Positions 27,412 to 37,962 of a DNA stretch of 64,000 bases are shown here, piece by piece (position 1 is the first letter of the stretch; each line of letters begins with the position of its first letter). Made by a program: the position numbers and the translations under genes. Source of the stretch: Campylobacteraceae bacterium (GTDB lineage Bacteria; Campylobacterota; Campylobacteria; Campylobacterales; Sulfurovaceae); contig JAMOOQ010000038.1 in the NCBI GenBank assembly GCA_027100635.1, forward strand, positions 22,746 through 86,745, written 5' to 3'. The notes under the pieces were generated by a model. It was given only the letters and a program-made list of their open reading frames with translations, was not told the origin of the DNA and did not search any database.

Positions 27412-30090
27412 ATGAAAACAATTACTATTATAGATACATTTGGCTTTTTCTTTCGCTCATATTTTGCTCTTCCACCTTTGCGTAATTCAGAAGGATTTTC
27501 AACAGGACTTCTCACTGGATTTATTAAGCTTGTGGATTCTTTACATACCTATCACTCCACAGATTATCTTGTATTTGCTCTTGATAGCAAAGGGAAAACA
27601 TTTAGAAATGATCTTTTTGAAGATTATAAGGCCAACCGTTCAACTCCTCCTGAAGATTTAACCAAACAGCTTCCAATTGCAATTAAATGGATAGAGAAGA
27701 TGGGATTTGCAAATATTGCAATGAGTGGATATGAAGCAGATGATATAATTGCATCTCTAACAAAAAAAGCAGTAGAAAATGGTTTAAATGTAAATATCGT
27801 ATCTCATGATAAAGACCTATATCAATTAATTGAAGATGGCAAAGTTACTATTTTTGATAGCGTAAAGAAAAAGTCTATAAATGAGGCTTTGTGTTATGAA
27901 AAGTTTAATGTTTACCCAAAAGATTTTACCAACTTTCAGTCAATATTAGGAGATAGTTCTGACAATATCCCTGGGGTTAAGGGGATTGGACAAAAAGGGG
28001 CATCAAAGCTTATTAATGAATTTTCTACACTAGAAAATATATATGAAAATATTAGTACTTGTGGAACTCCAAGGATAAAAAAGCTACTCGTGGAAAGTCG
28101 TGAAATGGCATTTTTATCAAGAGAACTTGTAACACTAAAAACAGACCTAATAGATGATTTTGATTTAGAAAAATTTGTATTTGAAGATAAAAATTATTTG
28201 AGTTGTTTAGCTGATGAATTTGTAGATTATGAGATGAAACAAGCATTAAGTAGTGCGTTAAGAGGTCATAATAAAAAACAGTTAGAAGTTAAAAAAGAGG
28301 AAAAATTATCATTTCAATATGCTAAGCTTGATAATATTCAAGATTTAAATAGAGTTATAGATAATATACCTAAAAATAGTATTATTGCTTTTGATACAGA
28401 GACAACAGGTCTTGATACAAAAAAAGTAGATTTGGTTGGATTTTCTTTTTCAATAAGTGAAATAGGTGGATATTATGTCCCCATTGCCCATAGTTATTTG
28501 GGAGTTGGAAATCAAGTTTTATTAGAGGATGCACTTAAATCTATTAAGAAACTGCTGAAATTTAAGATAGTTGGTCAAAATTTGAAATTTGATTTTTCAC
28601 TTTTATATAATAGATATGGATTTGATAAGATTGATATATTCGCAGATACTATGATTATGGCATGGTTACTTGATAGTAGTTCTAAAGTTGGGCTAGATTC
28701 ATTGGCAAAAAAATATTTCAAATATGAGATGAAACCATTTAAGGATATTGTAAAAAAAGGTGAAGATTTTAGTTTTGTGGATATTGATACAGCCTCTTTT
28801 TATGCAGTTGAAGATGCGTGGATGAGCCGAAAATTATATGTTAAACTTCTATCAGAACTAGAGCTTAATAGTGAATTTTATATAGATATTGCTTTAAAAA
28901 TAGAATATCCTTTTATTAATGTTTTAGCTAAAATGGAAAGAGTAGGGATAAAAATAGATATAAAAAAACTAAACTCTTTAGAGATAAGATTAGAGGATAA
29001 TTTAAACTCTCTTACAAGTAAAATCTATGAAGAAGCTGGAAGTGAATTTAATATTCGCTCAACTCAACAACTTGGGGTTATTTTATTTGAATATTTAGGG
29101 CTTAAAGGTGGCAAAAAAACGAAAACTGGATTTAGCACAAATGAAGCAGTTTTACAAAGTATTAAAGATAAACATCCAATTATTAAACTAATATTAGAAT
29201 ATCGTGAGTATCAAAAAATAATCTCAACTTATGTAAAACCTCTTTTAAAATTGGCAAAAGATGATAAAAATAGCAGAGTATATACATCATTTATTCAAAC
29301 GGGAACAGCAACAGGACGATTAAGCTCTAAAAATCCAAACTTACAAAATATCCCTGTACGAAGTGCATTAGGACGAGAAGTACGAGAAGCATTTATTGCA
29401 AAAGATGGATATAAATTGGTAGGAATTGATTATTCTCAGATTGAACTTAGACTTTTAGCACATTTTAGCCAAGATAAAGCATTGATGGAAGCGTTTAGAG
29501 ATGGATTAGATATTCATATGCAAACTGCAATTAAACTTTTTGGAGAAGATGAAGCAAAAGCTAAACGCTCATTTGCCAAATCTATTAACTTTGGACTTTT
29601 ATATGGTATGGGAAGTAAAAAATTATCAGAAGAACTAAATATCACAACAACAGAAGCTAAAGAGATTATGAAAAATTATTTTGAGGCTTTTCCTACAATT
29701 AAATATTTTTTAGATGGTGTAGCAAATGATGTAAAGGAGATTGGATTTGTAGAGACTATATCTAAAAGAAGACGATTATTTGATTATGAAAATGCCAATG
29801 GGATGCAAAAAGCATCTTTTCAAAGAGAATCTGTAAATACACTTTTTCAAGGTTCAGCTTCAGATTTAATTAAACTATCTATGCTAGAAATTGACACAAT
29901 TATTGAAAATGAAAAACTAGATGCTAATATGCTTCTACAAATTCATGATGAACTTATCTTTGAGATAAAAGATAATAAAGTTGATGAACTTAGCAAAAAA
30001 TTTACGAATATTATGGAAAATATTATTAAGCTTAAAGTTCCTCTTGAATGTTCTGTGAGTATTGGAGATAGTTGGGGTGAATTGAAATAA
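27412..30090 (+). CDS. polA: DNA polymerase I
   Basis: An 892-residue three-domain polymerase for Okazaki fragment processing and repair. The N-terminal 5'-3' exonuclease (1-290) carries DEAD-box-like acids (YLVFALDSKGKTFR, SGYEADD, SHDKDLYQL) and a helix-hairpin-helix (GVKGIGQKGA). The proofreading domain (about 315-490) still has its acids: FDTETTG, NLKFDFSLL and YAVEDAW, unlike the many PolI enzymes that have lost them. The polymerase domain has motif A VGIDYSQIELR, motif B KSINFGLLYG and motif C QIHDELIFE. ATG 27412. Single gene, convergent with the helicase gene. Confidence 0.97.
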   Translation: MKTITIIDTFGFFFRSYFALPPLRNSEGFSTGLLTGFIKLVDSLHTYHSTDYLVFALDSKGKTFRNDLFEDYKANRSTPPEDLTKQLPIAIKWIEKMGFANIAMSGYEADDIIASLTKKAVENGLNVNIVSHDKDLYQLIEDGKVTIFDSVKKKSINEALCYEKFNVYPKDFTNFQSILGDSSDNIPGVKGIGQKGASKLINEFSTLENIYENISTCGTPRIKKLLVESREMAFLSRELVTLKTDLIDDFDLEKFVFEDKNYLSCLADEFVDYEMKQALSSALRGHNKKQLEVKKEEKLSFQYAKLDNIQDLNRVIDNIPKNSIIAFDTETTGLDTKKVDLVGFSFSISEIGGYYVPIAHSYLGVGNQVLLEDALKSIKKLLKFKIVGQNLKFDFSLLYNRYGFDKIDIFADTMIMAWLLDSSSKVGLDSLAKKYFKYEMKPFKDIVKKGEDFSFVDIDTASFYAVEDAWMSRKLYVKLLSELELNSEFYIDIALKIEYPFINVLAKMERVGIKIDIKKLNSLEIRLEDNLNSLTSKIYEEAGSEFNIRSTQQLGVILFEYLGLKGGKKTKTGFSTNEAVLQSIKDKHPIIKLILEYREYQKIISTYVKPLLKLAKDDKNSRVYTSFIQTGTATGRLSSKNPNLQNIPVRSALGREVREAFIAKDGYKLVGIDYSQIELRLLAHFSQDKALMEAFRDGLDIHMQTAIKLFGEDEAKAKRSFAKSINFGLLYGMGSKKLSEELNITTTEAKEIMKNYFEAFPTIKYFLDGVANDVKEIGFVETISKRRRLFDYENANGMQKASFQRESVNTLFQGSASDLIKLSMLEIDTIIENEKLDANMLLQIHDELIFEIKDNKVDELSKKFTNIMENIIKLKVPLECSVSIGDSWGELK

Positions 30091-30183
30091 GATTTAGTTG
30101 ATTAGAGTTTGATTTTTTACTTTTAAAAGTAGTGAATTGTCATAAAACTCTAGGATACGAGATATGATATTTAAAAAATATAC

Positions 30184-32220
30184 TCATTTACACTCAGCTT
30201 CTTTTAACATATTAGCTTCACATAAAAATATTGATGGTGTGAAATTTATTTTTTTAATTTTATCATATTTAGATAAAGATAAATATAGTTTATCTCTTGC
30301 TCTTGTAACTGCCACATAAAAAAGTCTTCGCTCCTCTTCCTCTCCACCAGCTTTAGATGCTAATTTTCTATTTGGGAATCTTCCATCCATTAAATCAATC
30401 ACAAAAACCTCTTCAAATTCAAGACCTTTACTTGCATGAACAGTTAAAAGATTTACCCCTTCACCTTCACTCAATTCTCCACCACCCAAAATCATAGCAT
30501 TTATAAATTTTGTTAAATCTTTATATTGCCTAGATAAATTTAATAAAAGTTCAGCTTTACTTTTAATTCTATCTTTTGATTCATCTTTTCTTTTTACATC
30601 TATCTCACCTGTTTTTAATTTGGCTCTATTGGTGGATAATAGTTCTATTAAATATCTATATAAATCTGAGGATATAGCATTTCTTAAAATATGGGAAGGG
30701 TGTTGAGTTTTATTTATATTACTTATAAATTTATAATAATAATCTAAATACTTCACCCCATCACGCGTTAATCTTGGATGTTTTAAAATTGGATGTTTTT
30801 TAATATGAGTAGAGATATCCATACTACTAAATCTTGATAAAGAACCTATCTCCAAATCATCATCAAAGAGTCCTAATTGTACATTTTTATTTGGATTTAA
30901 TTTTGGTAAATCATTATATGCAGGAGATAGCAAACCTCTAGTTAAATTACCATGACCAAAATGATTTAAACATACAAAAAGTTCTTTTGATAAAGCACTA
31001 CCTACACCTTTCGCATACTCAAAAATATGGATAAATGCCATCATATCTTTTTGATTAACTATTAAAGATAATAAATCTAATAAAAATTTTATCTCTTTTG
31101 AATCAAAAAAGCTTGTACCACCTTTTCTTTTACATGGGATATTTAGCTCTCGTAAAGTTGCCTCAATCCCATCTGCACTAGAGTTATTTCTAAAAATTAC
31201 AGCAATATTTTCATAAGAGGTTGAATTATTTTTAATAGTAGTAGATATTGATTGATACTGTTCAAAAAGCTCTTCGTATATCAAAAGTTTAGGTGCAATA
31301 TTTTCCCCTGTTCTTCCAACTTCTAAGCTTTTTGGATATATTCTCTCATTTTTTTCTATAACCTTATTTGCAAGTGATAAAATTGATGCAGTTGAGCGAT
31401 AATTTTTTTTAAGAGTAAATAGGTTTGCATTTTTATATCTTGTGGTAAAAGTTGATATATTCTCTATATTCGCACCATTAAAAGCATAAATACTTTGATC
31501 ATAATCTCCTACACAAAATAAAGATTTACTCTTTAATTCATCAATTAAAGCTCCTTGAAGAGTATTTGTATCTTGATACTCATCAACTAATATCTCATCT
31601 ATCTCTATATGATTTTCTTTGATATATTCGCGTAATTTTAATAATAGGTCATTAAAAGAGACAAATCCATATTCTTTTTTAACATCCTCAAACTCATCAA
31701 TTATATTCATATAAATATCTATTAAAACTTTATGTTCTGGGTACTTTTCTTCAAACCATATATCAAAAGTATCAAGTGTTATATTTTGATAAAGATTGTA
31801 TTGTTCATATAAAAATGTAGCACTAAATGGTTCAGTTTGATGACCTAATCTTTTAAATGCTCGTTTTTCATAGATACTTCTAAAAAGAGTTTTAAGTTCA
31901 CTTGGCTGTTTTAGTGCAATATGAAAACCACTAGTCTTTAGCCATTTATAGCTAATTGCATGAAATGTTCCTGATTGAATCTCTTTTATTATATTAGATG
32001 GAAAAAAATTACCCAACCTTGCAACCATCTCTCCTGCTGCTTTATTTGTAAATGTAAGCAACAAAATTTTAGAGGGTTTAATCCCCTGCTTAAGCAGATG
32101 AGCTATTCTCCCTACTATTGTTGAAGTTTTGCCTGTTCCTGCACTTGCAATTATTAAATTATGCCCCAAAGGTGCCATAGCAGCACTGAGTTGCTCTTGA
32201 TTTAAATTTGATAGAGGCAT
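30184..32220 (-). CDS. UvrD/Rep-family DNA helicase
   Basis: A superfamily 1A 3'-5' helicase of 678 residues. The motifs appear in order: Q-motif LNQEQLSA, motif I ASAGTGKTSTI, motif Ia LLTFTNKAA, motif II DEYQDT, motif III GDYDQSIYAFNGA, motif IV, motif V LLTVHASKGLEF, and motif VI YVAVTRARDKLYL. An insertion around residues 430-480 contains QLGLFDDDLE, a run that resembles a beta-clamp-binding QL(S/D)LF peptide. Start at ATG 32220 (TTG directly before is also open). It follows the unknown gene at 32225 with only 4 bases between. Likely acts in repair or fork restart. Confidence 0.93.
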   Translation of the reverse strand: MPLSNLNQEQLSAAMAPLGHNLIIASAGTGKTSTIVGRIAHLLKQGIKPSKILLLTFTNKAAGEMVARLGNFFPSNIIKEIQSGTFHAISYKWLKTSGFHIALKQPSELKTLFRSIYEKRAFKRLGHQTEPFSATFLYEQYNLYQNITLDTFDIWFEEKYPEHKVLIDIYMNIIDEFEDVKKEYGFVSFNDLLLKLREYIKENHIEIDEILVDEYQDTNTLQGALIDELKSKSLFCVGDYDQSIYAFNGANIENISTFTTRYKNANLFTLKKNYRSTASILSLANKVIEKNERIYPKSLEVGRTGENIAPKLLIYEELFEQYQSISTTIKNNSTSYENIAVIFRNNSSADGIEATLRELNIPCKRKGGTSFFDSKEIKFLLDLLSLIVNQKDMMAFIHIFEYAKGVGSALSKELFVCLNHFGHGNLTRGLLSPAYNDLPKLNPNKNVQLGLFDDDLEIGSLSRFSSMDISTHIKKHPILKHPRLTRDGVKYLDYYYKFISNINKTQHPSHILRNAISSDLYRYLIELLSTNRAKLKTGEIDVKRKDESKDRIKSKAELLLNLSRQYKDLTKFINAMILGGGELSEGEGVNLLTVHASKGLEFEEVFVIDLMDGRFPNRKLASKAGGEEEERRLFYVAVTRARDKLYLSLSKYDKIKKINFTPSIFLCEANMLKEAECK

Positions 32221-32224
32221 CAAA

Positions 32225-32740
32225 CTATATCTCTATAGTAATTGGTTCATCTAATCTAGTAATTAGAACCTCATAATATTCTAAATTCTGAAAAGATTTT
32301 TCATATCTCCATCTTAAAACAAATTCAATAATATCATTTTTTATTTCAGGTTCTAATGATTGTGCTTTACCAAAGTATCCTAATGAAACATTTTTTGCTT
32401 TTTTCTTTCCATTTTTATCAGGTTCATAAGTGATTGCAATAATTTGAATATATTTACCCTCTCTTACCTCTCCAAAATCATTCTCTTTCAATCCTATACC
32501 ACTTAAATTCATAGCTTTATACAAAAATATATCACTAAAATCAGGAGATTTTTTACAAATATCTAATTTCATATAAAGATCATTTACTTTACTGATATTA
32601 AATCTTCTAATATGCTTCATACTCTCTTTTGGAGACATTATACTATGGTTAATCTCTTCATTAGATATATTATTTTTTAGAGCTATTTTATCATCTAGTT
32701 TTTGAGTAAGTACTCTAATCCTATCAATATTATCAACCAT
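32225..32740 (-). CDS. Unknown protein upstream of the helicase gene
   Basis: A 171-residue soluble protein that I do not recognise. It has a charged helical N-terminal half (about 1-90) and a beta-rich C-terminal part (GKYIQIIAITYEPD, VSLGYFGKAQSLEPE, FVLRWRYEKS). There is no signal peptide, Cys pair or nucleotide motif. The start follows AAGGTAATTT. Its stop is 4 bases before the helicase ATG, so the two are almost certainly one operon and a role linked to DNA metabolism is a guess from context only. Confidence 0.65.
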   Translation of the reverse strand: MVDNIDRIRVLTQKLDDKIALKNNISNEEINHSIMSPKESMKHIRRFNISKVNDLYMKLDICKKSPDFSDIFLYKAMNLSGIGLKENDFGEVREGKYIQIIAITYEPDKNGKKKAKNVSLGYFGKAQSLEPEIKNDIIEFVLRWRYEKSFQNLEYYEVLITRLDEPITIEI

Positions 32741-32854
32741 AAATTACCTTAATACTAAAATACTATAACTTCTTCATTCAAGATATTATATAATATTATA
32801 ACATATCAAACGCTTAATATATAAAAATATAAGATATAAAATACTCCTTATTAG

Positions 32855-32860
32855 TATAAT
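32855..32860 (+). promoter_or_regulatory. -10 box upstream of murA
   Basis: TATAAT at 32855-32860, 43 bases before the chosen murA ATG, in A+T-rich sequence. It lies just before the alternative TTG at 32862, which would have no untranslated leader and no ribosome site. Confidence 0.5.
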
Positions 32861-32903
32861 TTTGATAAAATTACACAAAACAATTATATATCTAGGAAAA
32901 CTT

Positions 32904-34166
32904 ATGGATTATTTAAAAATAGAGGGTGGAGAGACTCTTAAAGGTAGTATCACAATCAGTGGTGCAAAAAATGCAGCGTTACCAATTATTGCAGCAACCA
33001 TTTTAAGTGATAAAGGTGTCACTCTTACAAATTTACCAAATGTTATTGATATCAAAACTTTAATCAAACTATTAGATATACTAGGAGCTAAAGTAAAATA
33101 TGGTGAAAAAAGCTGTATTATAAATAACGGCACAATCAATTCAACAAAAGCAGTATATGAAATAGTATCACAAATGAGAGCATCTATCTTAGTTTTAGGT
33201 CCTCTTTTGGCAAGATTTAAAGAGTGTGAGGTTAGCCTTCCTGGTGGATGTGCCATAGGTCAAAGACCAATAGACTTACATCTTAAAGCTCTTGAGGCAA
33301 TGGGTGCTAAAATAGAGATAAAAGGTGGATATGTAAAAGCAGAAGCACCAAATGGTCTTGTTGGTACAAAAATTATATTTGATAAAATTACAGTTGGTGG
33401 AACAGAAAATATTATTATGGCTGCCTCATTGGCAAAAGGGACTACAACTATTATAAATGCTGCCAAAGAGCCTGAGATTATTCAGCTATGTGAAATTATA
33501 AGAGATGCAGGGGTAAAAATTGATGGTATTGGAACTAGTGAGCTTACCATTGAAGGGACAGATGGGAAACCTCTTAAATTTAATGAAATAGAGATAATCC
33601 CTGATAGAATTGAAGCTGGGACTTACTTATGTGCAGGAGCAATAACAAATTCAACTATTACACTACATAAAGTAAATGCAGAACATCTAAGAGCATCAAT
33701 GAATAAACTAGAAGAGATGGGATGTAGTTTTGATATAGATGGAGATAGCATCACTATTAAACCTGTTAAAAATTTAAACTCTGTAAATATAGTAACCACT
33801 GAATACCCAGGATTTCCTACAGATATGCAAGCACAATTTATGGCTTTATCTATAATTACAGAGGGTGAAAGCTTAATAGAAGAGAGACTTTTTGAAAATA
33901 GATTTATGCATGTTAGTGAATTAAATAGATTAGGAGCTAATATATGGCTAAAGGGTAATATAGCAGCTGTTCATAAAGTAGAAGAACTTTATGGAGCTGA
34001 TGTTATGGCAACTGATTTAAGAGCGAGTTCTGCATTAATTTTGGCAGCTCTTGTGGCTAACGGAACAACTAATGTACACAGAATATATCACCTTGATAGA
34101 GGATATGAAGATTTAGAGGGTAAACTTTTATCTTTAGGAGCAAAAATTCAAAGATGTAAAGCTTAG
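32904..34166 (+). CDS. murA: UDP-N-acetylglucosamine 1-carboxyvinyltransferase
   Basis: First committed enzyme of peptidoglycan synthesis: transfers enolpyruvate from PEP to UDP-GlcNAc in the cytosol. The 420 residues begin [20 protein letters not shown] with the conserved Lys-Asn pair in GAKNAALP. The catalytic Cys116 lies in [13 protein letters not shown], the residue attacked by fosfomycin. The C-terminus has [11 protein letters not shown] and [20 protein letters not shown] 32904 follows TAGGAAAA; the in-frame TTG 42 bases upstream would add residues not seen in MurA. Ends 10 bases from the restored 3' end of the MATE gene. Confidence 0.97.
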   Translation: MDYLKIEGGETLKGSITISGAKNAALPIIAATILSDKGVTLTNLPNVIDIKTLIKLLDILGAKVKYGEKSCIINNGTINSTKAVYEIVSQMRASILVLGPLLARFKECEVSLPGGCAIGQRPIDLHLKALEAMGAKIEIKGGYVKAEAPNGLVGTKIIFDKITVGGTENIIMAASLAKGTTTIINAAKEPEIIQLCEIIRDAGVKIDGIGTSELTIEGTDGKPLKFNEIEIIPDRIEAGTYLCAGAITNSTITLHKVNAEHLRASMNKLEEMGCSFDIDGDSITIKPVKNLNSVNIVTTEYPGFPTDMQAQFMALSIITEGESLIEERLFENRFMHVSELNRLGANIWLKGNIAAVHKVEELYGADVMATDLRASSALILAALVANGTTNVHRIYHLDRGYEDLEGKLLSLGAKIQRCKA

Positions 34167-34175
34167 AATAAATTT

Positions 34176-35500
34176 CTAAACCTTTATCTTTTGCCAATCT
34201 CCTTGATTAAAGGCTCTCCAAAGTAGTATCGCTTTAACAGTTGTATCACTTATCATTGCAAGATATACAAATAAAATAGATTCAAAATAGTAGCTTAGTA
34301 TAAAAGCAGGAAGAATACGAATAAACCACAAAGAGATAAAAGATTTATCTTAAGTGTTTTTTTGCTATCTCCTGCTCCTCTTAATGCTCCACTAAGTACA
34401 AAATTAAAAGCTAATGGAATTTGAGAAAGACCAACTATCATCAAATAAAAACTTGCCTCTTGAATCGTTTTTGCATCATCTGTAAAAAGGCGTACAATTG
34501 GCTCAGGTGTAAAAATCATAAAAACTCCCAAAGTAAACATAAAAGAGGTTGTATATTTAAGTACTAATATTACATCTTCTTTTGCTTGAAGAGGATTTTT
34601 TGCACCTAAACCTTGCCCCATTAGTGTCATTGCAGCGATGGTAAATCCAATTCCTGGCATAAATGCTAACCCTTCAATTCTAAGTCCTAATTGATAACCA
34701 GCTAATGTTTCTGTACCATAATGAGCAATAATAACGGTAAAAAGCATAAATGATCCAAATGTTAAAGAGCGTTCAATAGAGGCAGGAAGACCAATTTTTA
34801 AGGCTCTTTTAATAAGTGATTTAGAGTAGTACCACAATGGTGTAAATGGGGTTTTTTTGTTGATATATAAATATGTATAGATTGAAAATTCCAAAATATT
34901 AACAATTACTGTAGCAATTCCGGCACCTAATACTCCAAAAGCTGGAACTCCAAAATGTCCAAAAATTAATACATAATTTAATCCAATATTTAAAATTATA
35001 GAGAATATTTTGATGTAAAGTGGTGTAATTGTATCTCCATAAGAGTTAAAGGCAGAGACAAAAACTAGTTTTATAAATATAAAAGGCAACATTATTGTAA
35101 GGACTGTTACATACTCTGTTCCTAAAATTATAACTTCATTAACTGTTCCAAACCAAATAAATAATTTAGGAGCTAAAATATACCAAAGAATTGATATTGG
35201 AATAGATAGTAAAAATGCAAATTGTAATAAAGAAGCCAAACTCATTGATGCTCTTTGCAATTGTGAAGCACCTATAAAACGAGATATTAAAGCTGTTGTA
35301 CCAATATGTAAAAGTGTAAGAACAGCAAAAACAAACATTAATGACTGAAGCCCAAGCCCAACAGCAGCAATAGCAAAAGCTGAAATCGTCCCAACCATTA
35401 AAAGATCGGTTATAACTTGAAGCATATCTAATAATGAATTAGTAGCTGATGGTAACGCAATTGATAAAATCTTTTTATGTTTTTTTGTATTTATATTCAT
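34176..35500 (-). pseudogene. MATE-family efflux transporter with 3' frameshift
   Basis: Reading from ATG 35500 gives 401 residues of a multidrug and toxin extrusion antiporter (MATF/NorM type): about eleven hydrophobic helices, with LMVGTISAFAIAAVGLG near the start and GAGDSKKTLKIN near the end, stopping at 34295. MATE proteins are normally about 440-460 long. In the next frame, directly behind the C-terminal break near 34330, the sequence continues as WFIRILPAFILSYYFES and ends ILLWRAFNQGDWQ before TAG at 34176-34178, giving a normal twelfth helix and tail. A single base seems to be missing in a T-run (34330-34345). Either a real mutation or a sequencing error; the rest of the gene is intact. 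Confidence 0.85.
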
Positions 35501-35649
35501 AAATTATATTCTTTTTTTGTATTATACCTATTATTATTTAATATAAATTCTTTCAATACACTAATAAGTTGGTTAATCTCTTTTAGTTTCAAGAATATTT
35601 CATTCTTATTTATCATTTTCAAATCTTTCATATACTAAAAAACAATTAT

Positions 35650-35856
35650 TCACGATAAATCTAAACTTCCTGAACCAAATAAAAATTCTCCTAACATATA
35701 TAAAGAAAGCGTTATTAATGGAGATAGATACAGATGTGTATAGTATTTATCTCTAAAGATATACCATAAAATTGAATTCCATGATATAATTAAGAATATA
35801 ATATGAAGTATAAATATATATATTACAGGTCGTGTCATCATTCCAAATGTAGCCAT
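35650..35856 (-). CDS. Small hydrophobic membrane protein, start unclear
   Basis: A 68-residue product with two hydrophobic segments (PVIYIFILHIIFLIISW and HLYLSPLITLSLYMLG) and a C-terminus GSGSLDLS. The frame stays open for 21 codons before ATG 35856 and those codons also encode a hydrophobic helix (TLFVFGLFTFLSI), so the natural protein probably starts further up, right after the stop of the lipoprotein gene at 35920. However, there is no ATG, GTG or TTG there. It may use a rare start such as ATT, or be damaged. Family unknown. Confidence 0.45.
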   Translation of the reverse strand: MATFGMMTRPVIYIFILHIIFLIISWNSILWYIFRDKYYTHLYLSPLITLSLYMLGEFLFGSGSLDLS

Positions 35857-35919
35857 AATAGAGAGAAATGTAAAAAGTCCAAATACAAAGAGTGTTTTTT
35901 TAATATTTTTATCACAAAT

Positions 35920-36447
35920 TTATTTAGATTTTGCATTAAATAGATATTTAGCCACTTTATAAAACTTTATTCTCTTTATTCCATAATCTTTATGAGATAA
36001 TACAAAGTTAAATCTTTTTTTTGATTTATGAGCAAAAGTTACAAGATAATATTTACTCCAATTATTTACCATTGGGATATTTTTTAAAATATCATCATTA
36101 ATCGATAACTCTTTAATATCTTTTGGATATTTTCTTCCTAATCTTATTGAATAAGAATTATTTAAATCCATAGAGAGACTACTATTAGTATCTTCAAAAA
36201 ATATTCCAACAATGAATCTTTCACCTTTTTCTTTTTGTTTTTTTGAACTTTTATACTTTAAATATTCTTTAGAATGAAGATATGTAATAGATAACATAGC
36301 TTTTGTTTCATTATTATCAGATAAAATTATTTTTTGTGTTTGCTGAAGATTTGCATAAAAATCTTGTTTATTATGTAATTGATTAAGCATCTTATTTTCG
36401 CAACTAGTTAAAAATAAAACTAATAAAGTAACTATCACTATTTTCAA
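35920..36447 (-). CDS. Predicted lipoprotein of unknown function
   Basis: A 175-residue protein with a lipoprotein signal peptide ending LTSC (Cys at about 16). The mature part is rich in Lys, Ser and Tyr, with beta-strand stretches (AMLSITYLHSKEYL, ERFIVGIFFED, YYLVTFAHKSKKRFNFVLSH). No other Cys and no known domain. Probably anchored to the inner or outer membrane after Lgt processing. Followed in the same direction by the small membrane protein at 35650. Divergent from der. I cannot assign a function. Confidence 0.7.
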   Translation of the reverse strand: MKIVIVTLLVLFLTSCENKMLNQLHNKQDFYANLQQTQKIILSDNNETKAMLSITYLHSKEYLKYKSSKKQKEKGERFIVGIFFEDTNSSLSMDLNNSYSIRLGRKYPKDIKELSINDDILKNIPMVNNWSKYYLVTFAHKSKKRFNFVLSHKDYGIKRIKFYKVAKYLFNAKSK

Positions 36448-36542
36448 TTAACACTCCATTTATTGGGATAAAAATTGATTTTATCATAATTTGAGTTAAA
36501 TGATGGGAAAATTTGGTAAAATACGCTAAAGGAATATAGTTT

Positions 36543-37961
36543 ATGAAAAAAGTAGCAATATTGGGTCGTCCAAATGTGGGCAAAAGTTCCCTATTTAATA
36601 GATTAGCAAGAGAAAGAGATGCAATAACATCTGATGTAAGTGGTACAACAAGAGATATAAAAAAGAGAATTGTTACTATATCAGGTAATAGAGATTTTGA
36701 AGTGATTGATACTGGTGGAATTGATGATAGTTCTGAGCTGTTTTCAAAAGTTAAAGAGTTAGCTCTTAGAACTGCAACAGAAGCTGATGTAATTTTGTAT
36801 GTCGTTGATGGTAAAGTTATCCCGGACGAAGAGGATAAAGAGCTGTTTTATTATCTTCAAGAGTTAAAAAAACCGATAGCTTTAGTGGTAAATAAGATAG
36901 ATAATGATAAAGAGGAAAATACTAAGTTTTGGGACTTTTTGGAGTTTGGTGCAGATATGACACTGCCTATTTCTGTAAGCCATAACCGAAGAATGAATGC
37001 ATTTTATGAATGGCTAGAGCTGTATATCCCAGAAAAAGAGGAGCCTGTTTTAATAGAAGAGGATGAACCAACTCTTGAAGATGTTTTATTAAATGATGAT
37101 GAAGCTGGTGAAGATGATATGACTCTTGAAGATATTAGCGATGAAGACAATGATACTGATATAAGAGTGGCGATTATAGGAAGAGTAAATACAGGTAAAA
37201 GTTCATTGCTTAATGCAATTCTACAAGAGGAAAGAGTAGTCGTTAGCCCAGTAGCAGGAACAACCATTGACCCTATTGATGAAGCTATTGAGTATGATAA
37301 TCACAAAATTACATTTATTGATACTGCTGGTATTAGACGAAGAGGTAAGATTCTTGGGATTGAAAAATATGCACTAGGGCGAACAACAGAGATGTTGGAA
37401 AATGCTAATATGGTTCTTTTGATAATTGATGCAACTGTGGGGGTAACCGAACTTGATGAAAGGGTAGCTGGACTTATTGAAAAATATAGATTATCTTGTT
37501 TGATAGTTATTAATAAATGGGATATTAAAGGTGAAAAAAGTTATGAAAAAGCTGTAGATGAGATTAGAGATGAACTAAAATTTTTACACTATGCACCACT
37601 TATTACAATATCGGCAAAAACAGGTTTAAGAGTTCACAAGATTTTGGATGAAACAATTAAAATATATAAAAGATATAAACAAAGAATCCCAACAGCAGAG
37701 TTAAATAATATTTTAAGAAGAGCAATAAATAGACATCATGTTCCATCATACAATGGAGCAACTGTTAGAATTAAATTTGCAACACAATATGAGACTAAAC
37801 CACCAAAGATTGCAATTATTACAAATAGACCAGATGGATTACATTTTTCTTATAAAAGATATTTATCAAATGCATTTAGAGAATCTTTTGATTTTGAAGG
37901 TGTTCCATTGGATATTGTGGCAAGAAAAAGAGGCGAACGAGTGGAGAATAACGAGGGTTAA
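36543..37961 (+). CDS. der: GTPase Der (EngA)
   Basis: Essential double GTPase for 50S ribosome maturation. The 472 residues hold two G domains. The first has GRPNVGKSSLFNR, DTGGI and NKID; the second, after an acidic linker (about 160-210), has GRVNTGKSSLLNA, DTAGIRRRG and NKWD. A KH-like domain follows (about 385-472, ending KKRGER-type residues). The P-loop of the second domain has Thr where most Der proteins have Val/Ala, which is a tolerated position. ATG 36543 after AAAGGAA. The fic gene starts one base after its stop, so der leads a plus-strand operon. Confidence 0.97.
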   Translation: MKKVAILGRPNVGKSSLFNRLARERDAITSDVSGTTRDIKKRIVTISGNRDFEVIDTGGIDDSSELFSKVKELALRTATEADVILYVVDGKVIPDEEDKELFYYLQELKKPIALVVNKIDNDKEENTKFWDFLEFGADMTLPISVSHNRRMNAFYEWLELYIPEKEEPVLIEEDEPTLEDVLLNDDEAGEDDMTLEDISDEDNDTDIRVAIIGRVNTGKSSLLNAILQEERVVVSPVAGTTIDPIDEAIEYDNHKITFIDTAGIRRRGKILGIEKYALGRTTEMLENANMVLLIIDATVGVTELDERVAGLIEKYRLSCLIVINKWDIKGEKSYEKAVDEIRDELKFLHYAPLITISAKTGLRVHKILDETIKIYKRYKQRIPTAELNNILRRAINRHHVPSYNGATVRIKFATQYETKPPKIAIITNRPDGLHFSYKRYLSNAFRESFDFEGVPLDIVARKRGERVENNEG

Positions 37962-37962
37962 T

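Noticed and set aside
37036..37170. Acidic linker in der as a sign of a domain insertion
   Set aside because: An acidic linker between the two G domains is usual in Der.
37738..37962. 75-residue extension of the Fic protein within der
   Set aside because: It is an out-of-frame shadow of the der coding region, with low-complexity Gln/Leu/Asn composition.
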